Shown: in pieces, positions 54,741-64,000 of the stretch
Position numbering within the stretch: position 1 is the first letter of the stretch
How the letters are laid out: every line of letters begins with the position of its first letter
NCBI RefSeq assembly: GCF_033807575.1
Contig: NC_084705.1
Location: 7,434,019-7,498,018 of the forward strand
DNA: 64,000 bases
Source: Cydia pomonella
Lineage: Eukaryota > Arthropoda > Insecta > Lepidoptera > Tortricidae
Direction: 5' to 3'
Notes under the pieces: generated by a model
Database searches by the model: none
What the model saw: only the letters and a program-made list of their open reading frames with translations
Told to the model about the DNA's origin: nothing
Translations under genes and position numbers: made by a program

Positions 54741-55364
54741 TAGTTCTTCTTAATTCTGTCACGTCCTACGTCTATCTGTCGGATCGTAGAATATTCAGCG
54801 GGCAAGCCTTTGGTAGCTCTAGCCAGTCGTCGTTCTTATTACCCAGGTAATAGAGTTCACTGTAAAATATCAACTGAGTGGATATTCAGCGGGCCTCGGT
54901 GCGATGGCGAGTATCGATCGCGGCTTTGAATATGCCTTGCAAATATAAACGTTGGACGGCCGCCAACGAGTATGCCTGTATGGAAATAATTAACAGTTGC
55001 GCAAGCCAGAGGCTTGTCGAGGCTGTGTTTGGCTCAAGTTTGGTAATTAAATGAAAACGAACTTTAATTTCTACCTTTTTTATTGCGCTGGAACAAGGCA
55101 ACTGAAGTTTTAAAATGCACATACGTTGGGTATGCTAAGTGCGGTACATTTACTAGTAAATTGTTTAGGTGGGTTTAATGTATAGTTTAATGTGGAGTTG
55201 ATATCAAGAAAAGAAGAAACTCAATGGAGATTGTTGTTTTTTTATTTCAATAAACCTGAGCTACTGTATTAAGTTATTTTCGTGTCTGAACTTCTCAAAG
55301 GTCGTTAAAAAACATGATATCTTAAAAATATTCAAGCTATTAATTCTTAACTATTTACCTTCTT

Positions 55365-55540
55365 CATCTTCTTTATGTGCCATCTTCATCCCGGAGGTCG
55401 GCGACCTTATGTCCATATGCCACTCTATCTGAAGTTATGCGAATTAGTTTTTCCGTGATGCTTCCAGCCAGTCTTTTACATTTCTCGTCCATGGCATTCT
55501 TCTCCTGCCGCGCCCTCGTTAGCCTTCTATATATTTCAAG
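55365..55540 (-). pseudogene. LINE C-terminal/3' remnant
   Basis: The minus strand has, in shifting frames, RRLTRARQEKNAMDEKC, KDWLEASRK, LIRITSDRVAYGHKVADLRD and EDGT with a stop, then a GAAGAAG tail. 'Trp-x-x-(Ala)-Ser', 'Ile-Arg-Ile-Thr-x-Asp-Arg' and a GAA tail fit the end of a LINE ORF. It shares its end with 16425-16500. Several frame changes make it inactive. Confidence 0.45.
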
Positions 55541-58500
55541 TCTTTAGTGAAAGAATGCTTAACATACACTATATTTTAATTAACACCCGGCAATAGGTAA
55601 TCTCTAGAGCACATAAGAGTAGGTCTGAAGTTAACTCGTTAGGAGAAATATTAAGAGCAAAGTTTTTGCCAAATGGGATCAAGTTTAATGTAGGCAGGTC
55701 GCTGAAAACTGGAACTGAATAATTAATTGTTTGCTTTCCAAACAACCGTAGGAATTGTTCCTCGGATTGTTACCGTATGCATAGAATATCTTTAAAAGGT
55801 ACCCGTTTTATTGCTTTGCGGGTTTATTTTCTAATGTAATCGTTTTTGGAGTAGCGTACTTCTAATCATTTTCCGGTTTTTCAGACCCAGTTCCAAGAAT
55901 TGGAGCAAGAACTAGGTTTTTTCAAAGCATCTCACTTCTGATATTTCAAAGCTGAGGGGTAACTAGGCCGTGTTGGGATCAGTCAGGTTTCCTAAAGAAG
56001 TTCTCCTTCATCGAAACGTTACTGTTTTTAAATTGTATCTTTGGCTCTCAATGTGACATTTGCATTTACCTAACTTAAATCTTTCCAGGCTCGTAAAATC
56101 TTCAAAATCATTATTATTCCGCCCGCATTTATAATCACAATCATTTATTATCCATAACTAGTTAGTTACCTATGATCTTTTCTTCTTATGTAATTATATG
56201 TATATAGTTTCAAGCGAAATATTATTATTTCAATCAGTTTCAATTTGCTATTTGCAATTTGCAAGACACTATCTTCAATACAGGGGATAATCTTACTAAG
56301 ACATAAAACGTTCCTTTAACGTTGGAAATATGTTAAACATATGATAATATCAAGAATTTGACGAGAACTACAGACAAAATTATCCCGTTAAACATTTAAT
56401 TAAATAAATTTAGGCATAGACAATGTATTATGTCATACAAATTCAATAACAGGAAGACATATTGATTCCATAAAATATAGGAGCGGGTAAAGTAAAAGTT
56501 ACGTTTCTTTTAGTCAGCGAATTGAAATGTAGGTAACATTTGGGACTGTATGTTTCAGGGACATTCCAAACCTTTACCGAGGGCACGCGACTTGGTCGAC
56601 CAGATAACCGGTTTAAGGGCGTTCTCTGATTACGCCTAGTTGCCACGGATCTAGGGTTCATATTACCCTGGTTCTCCTAAAAACTAGACACGCCCGCTCT
56701 CACGATGCTGATGGTAATACGCGGCCAAGCGTCTCAGGGGAGCCACGTGAAGGAAAACAGTCCAAGCAAGGTAAGATTTAGTGAAAGTCGATATGCAAAT
56801 TTATTATTGTTTTTGTCGTGAGCAATATGGGTGCCGCGGAAATTGTTTTTGTGACTATTTAAAGCTTGCTTTGAATTTAAAAAAAAAATTCGATAGGAAG
56901 TGGAAAGTAAAATGAAACACAATAACAACACAACAAAGAATCTTAGTACCGAACGTGTAATATATGTATGCATAACATACTTTTCTTAAACTTGCAATGG
57001 AATTTCTTGTCAACACAAGACATACTTCTAATCAGGTCCGGAAATACTAAAAAGGTAAAGGTAAAGAAATTTCATACAGCCTTATACACACCTTGGCCTG
57101 TAAAGCAACCTTCTTTTGTTTTTAAAAGTCAAATTGTGACAACGTCTTGGCATTCAACCATCAAATAGTAGTAGATTTGTAATCTGTTTTAGCTGTGGAA
57201 ACCTACGAATAAAACAAATTGACTACAATTTCTTTTTTTTTTTTCATTGTATGTTTGAGAAAACCACTATACAAATCTCGGCGAGAAACGGTGTTGCCGG
57301 CCGCGTATCCCTATCCCTACTAATAATCCATATAACCAACAGAATTAACAAACCTGTCAAGTGAAATAATTAAAATGTTGTCCGTAACATTGGACAGCGA
57401 ATTTAAAAAAAAGTCGGGTCGAGCAGGAAAAGCTCCTAGCTCCTCGAAATCCTCCGAGACAGACAGCTAGGGTCGTTAGCCTAGCTCTGCGTCGGTATTC
57501 TTTGCTCTACAATGGATTTGCTTAAAGCGGGTTACGAAAATAGCATAAAAGGGAAATTGTTAAATCCTTTAATGGACCAGATTATAAATAAATTATTCCA
57601 GCCAATCCATGATTCAAGCCAATGTCACATCATAATCCTAAAAAATATGTATAAACTATTATACCTATAAACAAAAGATATAAGAGTTGAAAATGGATTA
57701 ATTAGAACTGGAATAATGGGGAATGAAATGAAAGCACGAGAATTTGACTGTTATTTTATTAGAGACATCGGATAGGGATTTATTAGAAACCTCAAGTCGG
57801 GTGAGGAAAGCTCCTAGTGCCAAATCGTCTGTGCCAGCGACAGAGACGTCACGAGCTCACGGTTTGGCATCGGATTTAGGTAAATTGGTTAGTAAAACCG
57901 TAGCCATAAATCTAGTATTAAGTATGGATTAGGCATGAGTGGTGGGGGGAAATGACAGAACGGGATAGTTTTATGTATTTTTTAGTAGGAGTAGCAGAGA
58001 AAGCGTTATTAATATTATTGATTGTCATTGTCACAGTATCACTTTGTTTTTATTCCCCACCATGAATTTAGTATGGTTTATGGTGGGTAACAATGAACCC
58101 GACCAAATTACGTGGGTTATATTTGGTATGTTGTCAGGAATCTTAAAACCTGTTTGCAATTTCGTCGCATTGCATATGTTCTGTCTCTCACGAGCGCTCG
58201 CCTATTGCATATCTATAGAAAAATACTAGTTCTATGACTGTAGTCAACTTCCATATATAACTAATTTTTAGGTCTGTTTAAATCTGAATTTAATAAAAGA
58301 AGCATTAATATAAAATGGCGCGGATTATTCATTATAGGTACTTCTATTACCTACAAGCGAAAAAATCACACACAATATCAAGGGTATTTGTATGTATTGC
58401 CGTACCCATTCACCTAATTTTTGCCGCCTTTCAATTCCTTGTTACATATAATTAAGTGTCAAACATGGCAGTTGAGATCTAATTAATTGGCCACAAGCCT

Positions 58501-60837
58501 CAAAGCCCCCTTATCGCATTACAGTCATTATTGTACAGTTCGATTAGCATATTATCGACATCGGTCAGCACTAAAGTTGTTCAGAGGCGAAGGAAGCTGT
58601 TTGCTTGGACGCAAGATTAATGGTAGAAGCATTATTCCAGCCGCTTACCGACCTAAATGCAGAAAAGGACCAGCTTCTGTGCGTTTTTCGAGAGGGTATA
58701 CTTGTTATCAATTTCAAGGTCACAGTTATCTGGTTTTCCTTAGAGGTATTGCGCTCAATAGGCAATGGCAGAAAAGTGTCATTCTATCAGCCTACCAAAC
58801 CAGGCAATTCTAATCCTTAGACCGATCAGCATAAGCGCGTTATACGCTTAAGAATCGTCGTTACCGAGTTATAGTTAACCTGATTACACTGGATCATTTA
58901 CTTTGGTTACTCTTGTCTCTGGTTGTCGTGTCGTATTTTGGTTAATTGCAAGCAGAAATTTGCCAGTTGTTATGTTTATGAATTAATGATCTGTATTCTA
59001 GATTACGTATCTTAATTGAAATAATTATCTAATGCGAGTAATTTCGATCAACTCATTTCGTTTGCCATTTAACCTCAGACTGCCCAAAGTAATTTTCAAG
59101 TCCGTTCAAAAAATAGACAGCGTTCTCCTTTTAACCATTTTAAATACGTTGTCGGATCCAGATATTCTTAAAACACAAGTAATGGCAAGCTTATCCGAGC
59201 TAAACCGGATTAATTGCGTCTCCCGCGCTTTGGAACCGCACTATTTCCCGGTCGAGCGCACATCGGAACCATTAAAAATCTCGGATAGCGGAATTAGTTG
59301 AACGGGAACTAGTCTCAATCGTTCCGTCAATCCCGGGAAATTGATGAGTCAGATTCAACAAAGCCTCTGGGAAACAATAGTAGCGCCTTTCAGCGCTTCC
59401 CTCGCGCAATTAAGTGAGCCTTTTTGTTCGCCCGTTTCTGCTACTACATTATCGGATACAATGCTCGATGATTTGCGGAAATACTGAGATTATTTTTTGC
59501 TACAAGCATTCGGATTCGTGTTCGTCATTCCATCTCAGATTAGCGCGTATTGTTGGTTGGAAATTGAATCCTGTTAATGGTAACCAATGGCGTGCGTGCT
59601 TGTAAATTTTACGAGGTATTTGCGTTATAAATGATAGATTATGATGTGTCACGACTAACGAGATTTCCATATCAAATGGCCGGCGCGCTGTCATGCTAAT
59701 CTGCCGTGTCGGTAGATACCGCTTCGTATAATGACGCTGTTATTAACATAAAGCGTAGGAGGCGCATTCGTAAATTCAGAATATGCTACTAATTTATAAG
59801 ACACAGCCTCACCATATAATGTAGTCCTGAATATATATGAGCGCATGTCGCACGAATTTAAAAAAATGTGAAAGATATGGTTTTTATATAGGTACATTTT
59901 GAATCGATTCGATAGATATCTTACAATACCATATGGTAGTATAGATTATAAACGTAAAAACACAAATCAAAATCAAGGGCGATAGCATAGTGCCAGAAAC
60001 TACCCAGACGGAGACGACGTTAGATAATTTGAAATAAATTCATGTTAATCACTATTTATACAATAAATAAATAAAATGTTCAAATTAGCAAAATCAATAT
60101 ATAATAAACAATTAAATCGGGTGATTTCACTTTCAATGTACCTAGTAGAATGATGATTATGAACCGGATTAACGACATTGTTAGCACTCCGAATAGGCCT
60201 CCAGGCTAGGCCTCTGTGTGCTTGCCGTATTTATTCAGGATTTATGGGCGCGATCCTAAACTAATAACTAAAACAGTCCGCTGCTGAACCCGATCCCGGC
60301 TTGGCTTGATAAAGGCTGTATTAGAAAATATACGTCGCATGAAATACTATTATAAGATGACTCAGCAGGAGAATCATGTCAACACGTGATTTATATACAA
60401 ACATCCTTAACATGTTTTAGGCTGGAAACGAATTAAAACTTTTTTTTCTAATAGTATTACACAGATGACGATATATATAATATAATATATAGTTATATAC
60501 AGCGTGTATTTTTGATACGACCGCATAATCAAAGGGTTAGTTAGTTTAGGCTGCATAAACACTTTCATAGGTTTTATAAAAATCGTCGACTTTCATTTTT
60601 CTAGTTTACTTTTACTTTGTTTTAACTCAAGAAGTCGCATTTACTGACGCAACGTCACAACTGTTACAAGTGGCCATTATGTACGAAATACATTGCCGCT
60701 CAAAACATTTTAAAAATTAATTATGCTCTAGTAGTTAAGACTAAACTTAAAAATCATTCAGAATTGTTTTATAGCACTAACACCTACGTCTAATTTAAGT
60801 TTGTATTCGGTTATATCAAAAATACACACTGTATAAA
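55541..60837. other. non-coding DNA, nothing securely recognised
   Basis: A long stretch without clear repeats. The open frames at 57744-57932 (62 codons, Ser/Lys-rich) and 58487-58813 (108 codons, overlapping another frame at 58605-58820) have no motif or splice support. 57410-57500 and 57775-57860 share GGGTxGAGxAxGxAAAGCTCCTAG-like words. An unannotated exon cannot be excluded. Confidence 0.4.
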
Positions 60838-60985
60838 TACTTAAATACATAGAAAACATACATAACTCAGGAACAAATATCTGGGATAAACACACAATAA
60901 TTTACAAATAATTGCCCTTACCAGGATTCGAACCCGGAACCCCCTGCTTCGCACTATACTCCGATTGAGCTAGAAAACCATCGTT
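60838..60985 (-). repeat. tRNA-headed SINE, truncated body
   Basis: Minus-strand head: TAGCTCAATCGGAG (box A-like), then GGTTCCGGGTTCGAATCCTG (box B, perfect GGTTCGAATCC core). The body CCTGAGTTATGTATGTTTTC, TATGTATTTAAGTATTTAT then stops, lacking the 3' half seen at 25252. Not a functional tRNA gene. Confidence 0.75.
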
Positions 60986-61774
60986 CAATTGGCTTTCCGC
61001 TTCAAGTTTTATTTTGTTTATATAAATATTAAATATATGTAAATGCGTCTCACTCATATTAAAATCAAATTGATATCATATTTAATTGTTCGATTTACAG
61101 CTTCTACTTAGATGCTGTGTTTTCTGTCATAACAAACATTCCTATTTGTTATTTTATGAGATTTGTGTCGTAATGAAATTTCCGTTTGTAAGTTTCAGAT
61201 CAAATCTCGAGCATTGACGAGCTGCAACGAAACAAGAAAATGAAATCACAAGACTGAAAACCGAAGTACACAAAGATAAAAGAAGATAAAAAGAAGATAG
61301 AAAGAAAATTGAAGAACATAATGGCACATTCGTGATCTACCCTGTAGATCCGGGCTTTTGTAGTTCTGTTCCACATCAGAAGCTCGTCTCTACAGGTATC
61401 TCACGGCTGGAAGACCTCGCTACTTGTTCTTCTTTACACATCTAGAAGCAAGAAGATACGAAGATAATATTTTTTTATATCTTTCGCCTAAATCGATAAA
61501 ATAAATGTATACTCGTCATTTCACCTTATGCTACAAATAGGTCAATATGGGTAAGAGTACCTATGCGGTAGTTATAAATTGAATGTTTCTAAAAACTCTC
61601 AACTTTGGACCAATCACTTGTTAAACAATAAAAAAAAAATATTTTAAATTATGCAAATGTATTAGGTATTTGAATTTTGAACATCTGTATAATTATTTTT
61701 ATTTTGCCTCAACCTATTTCTATGCAAGTCTAATATTATGGGTAAGTGTGGCATAAGGGTAAGTGTAGCCTTCA
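60986..61774. other. non-coding DNA
   Basis: AT-rich with no supported features. Confidence 0.4.
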
Positions 61775-61779
61775 TGTTC

Positions 61780-62160
61780 AGTTCAGTTCAGTTTCTTTAT
61801 TGGTAAAATTTTTTTCATGTCACACAGGTACATTTGAAATTATGCTAGTTATACTTAATTCTAGATAAAAATGAACAGGTGAAATTTTACGGTTTCTTAA
61901 ATTTAATAATAATCGTGCGATAGTTATTACAATATTTTTTTAATTATCTCTTTCATAAAATCATCGACAGAATAACATGCTTGGTCTAAAAGTAAATATT
62001 TAAGTTTTTTAGCGAATATTAAGTCGCTTTCAGTCAATTTATTGTCGTTAGGAATTTTGTTGTATATTTTGGGCCCAATAATACTGAGTGACTTTCGGAC
62101 CTTCGCGAGTCGTTGAATAAGAGCGACTAGTACGGGCAATCTGCGGCTATGTTCATCGCG
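61780..62160 (-). pseudogene. LINE ORF2 C-terminus plus 3' UTR, 5'-truncated
   Basis: The minus strand encodes DEHSRRLPVLVALIQRLAKV, SLSIIGPKIYNKIPNDNKL, KKLKYLLLDQACYSVDDFM and ends KKIL-stop at 61927. 'GP(K)IYNKIP', the Lys-rich 'F.KKLK.LLL' and 'CYSVD(D/E)F' form the usual C-terminal signature of Jockey-like insect LINEs. About 145 bp of 3' UTR follow, closing with CAATAAAGAAACTGAACTGA near 61780. The surviving frame is open, so the copy is not very old. Confidence 0.8.
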
Positions 62161-62170
62161 GATACAGGTT

Positions 62171-62570
62171 TTTAAGCTATTGCATAGCTTCTATCGCGGG
62201 CCTTGAGCGCGGGGACCGAATCCAGAAATTCCGTAACGAAAAAACCTCACGCTCCCCACTTCGTCTAACGTCGTTTCAGTTCGGCAGTCTTCGACACGGC
62301 GTTGTGTGCGTGCGATTAGACGTATTGTACTACTCAGAGACTTGTCATACGCTTCGCTTGACAGACAGATGAAGTGTGCGAAAGGGAAGCCATCACGTAT
62401 ATGAACAAGCCACGAGTGTGAAAGAGGCAGACTACATATGAGAAAACGTAACCATTTTTTGAATTCGAAGGCGGCCGAGGCGGCCAAAATCATATTGCCG
62501 TATTTTTTAACGTTAAAAATATACGAGAATCAAAATCAAAAATAAATATTAAGTAAGTAATTTAGTGAAG
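62171..62570 (+). promoter_or_regulatory. candidate promoter / 5' UTR region of the THAP-type gene
   Basis: A GC-richer stretch (CGCGGGCCTTGAGCGCGGGG, AAGGCGGCCGAGGCGGCC at 62469) precedes the start codon at 62571. No TATA box at a sensible position was seen. Words resembling the AGAGAGGCA repeat (48180-48550) at 62340-62430 mean part of it may be transposon-derived. Transcription start unknown. Confidence 0.35.
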
Positions 62571-62641
62571 ATGGTGTCATGTTGTGTGCCGGATTGTTGT
62601 GTTTCAGGGCCAAAAAACCCAGGGAAATACTCATTTCACAG
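62571..62641 (+). CDS. first coding exon of a THAP-type zinc-finger protein (partial gene)
   Basis: After GTGAAG, ATG opens MVSCCVPDCCVSGPKNPGKY and SFH. The exon then ends ...CACAG|GTAATT with a good donor at 62642, leaving two bases for an Arg or Ser codon. THAP domains begin Met-Val-x-x-Cys-x(2-4)-Cys and reach Phe-His-Arg-Phe-Pro about 20 residues later. Here Cys5 and Cys10 (or Cys4/Cys9) and Phe22-His23 fit, and splicing exactly at Phe-His-Arg is common in animal THAP genes. The domain is a DNA-binding C2CH zinc finger found in cellular regulators and in P-element-like transposases. The C-terminal Cys-x2-His pair and the Trp and Pro residues must come from later exons. None was identified in the remaining 1.36 kb. 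It could be a host gene or a transposase-derived copy. Confidence 0.7.
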
Positions 62642-63330
62642 GTAATTATGATAATCGTAGCGAAATTTTCGTAACGATATTATATCAAATTAACAGCATA
62701 AAAAGTGTAAAAAGCCAATTTATACAGTTCATTATAAGTTTTTCTTCAATTGTGTGTTAATATTTCATGATATTAGTCAATAATTTAGAATATTTTGTGT
62801 AAAAACCTAAACTGTTACTTTACGCTAGGGCTTGACAAAATGTTCATATGACTGTATCGATAACTTGTCGGTATATTAGTAGGTATGGAATTAGTTGTTC
62901 ACAAGACATCATTAAGATATTAACCTTTATAACCGACGTAAAATAATAACGATTGTTATAATACCTTTTTTGAAGATGCACATGTTCAGCGATAAATTTA
63001 AACTTCACTTTCCAACACATTACTTACATTTTAACCACTTTTCCACGGCTTTGCCGCTAACACAAGGAAACACAAGACAGCGTATACACACCCAACCCAA
63101 CTTGTCAGGCGGAAAAGGCGCGAATTTCAAATTTTCTTTGGTAAGTCAACTATTTGCGCCTACTGTTAACACTTAGCATGTGTTTGTGTTAACGACATTG
63201 CACATGTTACACCACTCACACCCGCATACGACAGAAACCTGCTTTATCAACGCGAGTCACCTGCTTTACCGACAGCGCCGGGTTCCATAATGCTTGATCG
63301 GACTACGTTAGTAATTTAGTCAAGTAAAAA
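62642..63330. other. presumed intron of the THAP-type gene
   Basis: AT-rich. An acceptor followed by the expected Phe-Pro codons was searched for and not found. The 68-codon frame 62970-63176 does not continue a THAP domain. Confidence 0.4.
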
Positions 63331-63540
63331 CGAAAAAACGTAAAAAGAGCGTACCTGGGTCGCCTAGCAGGACGTCCTATCGGACGCCCTAGGTATCGCT
63401 GGAGCGACATGGTGGAGGCGGATCTGCGCGAGCTTCGAGTCGACAATTGGCGAGAGGTCGCACAGGACCGAGAAAAGTGGCGCTGTCTTGTGTCGGAGGC
63501 CAAGTCTCATTTTGGGTCGCTGAGCCAACGGAGTAAGTAG
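63331..63540 (+). pseudogene. RTE/Jockey-type LINE ORF2 C-terminus, 70 codons with intact stop
   Basis: The frame reads RKNVKRAYLGRLAGRPIGRP, RYRWSDMVEADLRELRVDNW, REVAQDREKWRCLVSEAKSH, FGSLSQRSK and a TAG at 63538-63540, uninterrupted. The 'GRP.GRPRYRW.D...ADL.EL...NWRE.AQDR.KWR' pattern is a standard non-LTR retrotransposon C-terminus in moths. A short TAAGTAAGTAAA tail follows. The 5' end is truncated. It lies in the presumed first intron of the THAP-type gene, same strand. Confidence 0.85.
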
Positions 63541-63594
63541 TAAGTAAGTAAACGTCCCAGAACACCAAACCAGGTGAGAAAAATAAAAAATCGC

Positions 63595-63756
63595 AATGAG
63601 TGGCGATACGATTTTAAGTCGACACGAGTTTCGAATTAACTATTCACAAATGTATTACAATACATATGGCCCTTAAAATGTTCGATATAGTTACGTAATG
63701 TGCTAATTATCGCACTAGTGCGGTAAAGTAGCTCCATATGTACTGTAAAATAAGTA
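63595..63756 (+). repeat. foldback repeat, copy 3 (5' shortened)
   Basis: AGTGGCGATACGATTTTAAG, TCGACACGAGTTTCGAATTA, CTATTCACAAATGTATTACA, TCGCACTAGTGCGGTAAAGT and CATATGTACTGTAAAA match 40160-40352 in order. One arm of the hairpin is lost, so the foldback no longer forms. Confidence 0.75.
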
Positions 63757-64000
63757 ACAATATATATTTGACCATTGTGACACATGTGTACCTATATATT
63801 TGACCATTTTGATGCTGACTGAAACGACTGTAACTGTAGCCTCGGTTATCACTATCAGTATTGTTATTTACTATGCGTCCGCTGTAAAAGAAAATTAAAG
63901 GTACTAAAGGCGCTAATAAGGTCTAATAGTAGTAATAATACTCATACCTATTACATTTTTTATAAAAACAAACACATTTGAAAAAGTAGTCGATAAAGCA
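63757..64000. other. non-coding DNA to window end
   Basis: AT-rich with no supported features. GATGCTGACTG at 63810 resembles the end of the Tc1-like MITE at 26511-26731, but no partner or TA pair was found. Confidence 0.35.

Noticed and set aside
58487..58813. 108-codon open frame
   Set aside because: No recognisable domain, no splice signals required or seen, and a second overlapping frame of similar length. Treated as chance.
63808..63820. Second end of the Tc1-like MITE (GATGCTGACTG)
   Set aside because: Only 11 bases match, no TA follows and no partner end is nearby.

Overview
The window looks like non-coding, repeat-rich nuclear DNA from a lepidopteran insect (moth or butterfly). It is AT-rich and has no long open reading frames. 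It is packed with element types I associate with Lepidoptera: tRNA-headed SINEs, 5'-truncated LINEs ending in 'CCCAGCAGTGGGAC...GGCTGA', dispersed repeats ending in 'GGGTTCCGTA...GAACCCTAAAAA', and TA-, TTAA- and 8-bp-duplicating miniature DNA transposons. The species cannot be named from the sequence, and the assignment is inference. Nothing here resembles a bacterial gene layout.

Only two places look like host genes. (1) At 62571-62641 (+) there is a clean first coding exon of a THAP-type zinc-finger protein: a C-x4-C pair, a Phe-His-Arg end and a splice donor. The rest of the gene must lie beyond, or unrecognised within, the last 1.4 kb. (2) At about 21240-22060 (+) a GC-rich island ends in a splice donor (21741) and is followed by a 37-nt candidate exon beginning with ATG (22020-22056). 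This could be the 5' end of a gene whose introns fill the following DNA. It is a prediction from splice signals only.

Layout. 1-10 kb: mostly unique AT-rich DNA with a dispersed repeat (2.34-2.92 kb), a candidate element built of inverted 'CCCATTATAGG' motifs (5.9-7.1 kb), a small inverted-repeat element (7.84-7.99 kb) and a frameshifted LINE fragment (8.3-8.5 kb, minus). 10.4-12.9 kb: one 2.5-kb inverted-repeat DNA transposon with subterminal repeats, itself hit by a LINE tail that left a 13-bp target duplication. 13.7-16.5 kb: a TTAA mini-element, a foldback element and LINE and SINE scraps. 18.5-20.4 kb: two inverted-orientation hAT-like mini-elements full of ACTCGAGT motifs, one inserted in another mini-element. 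21-22 kb: candidate promoter and first exons. 23.3-33 kb: GTTCCG repeats, two SINEs, a Tc1/mariner-like MITE with TA ends, and a 657-bp inverted repeat sitting at a TTAA site inside a copy of a repeat whose unoccupied form lies 1.8 kb away. 34.8-45.7 kb: Helitron-like end, reverse transcriptase fragment, PIF/Harbinger transposase remnant, nested repeats, and a 14-copy tandem array (about 103-bp units) with a four-unit higher-order period. 46-61 kb: sparse, mostly featureless. 61.8-64 kb: LINE fragments, the THAP exon and a third copy of a foldback repeat.

The most interesting items are the datable nesting events, the higher-order tandem array, a hammerhead-ribozyme-like fold at 37864-37904 and the THAP exon. 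Repeat family names are given only at the level the sequence supports. No database search was possible.
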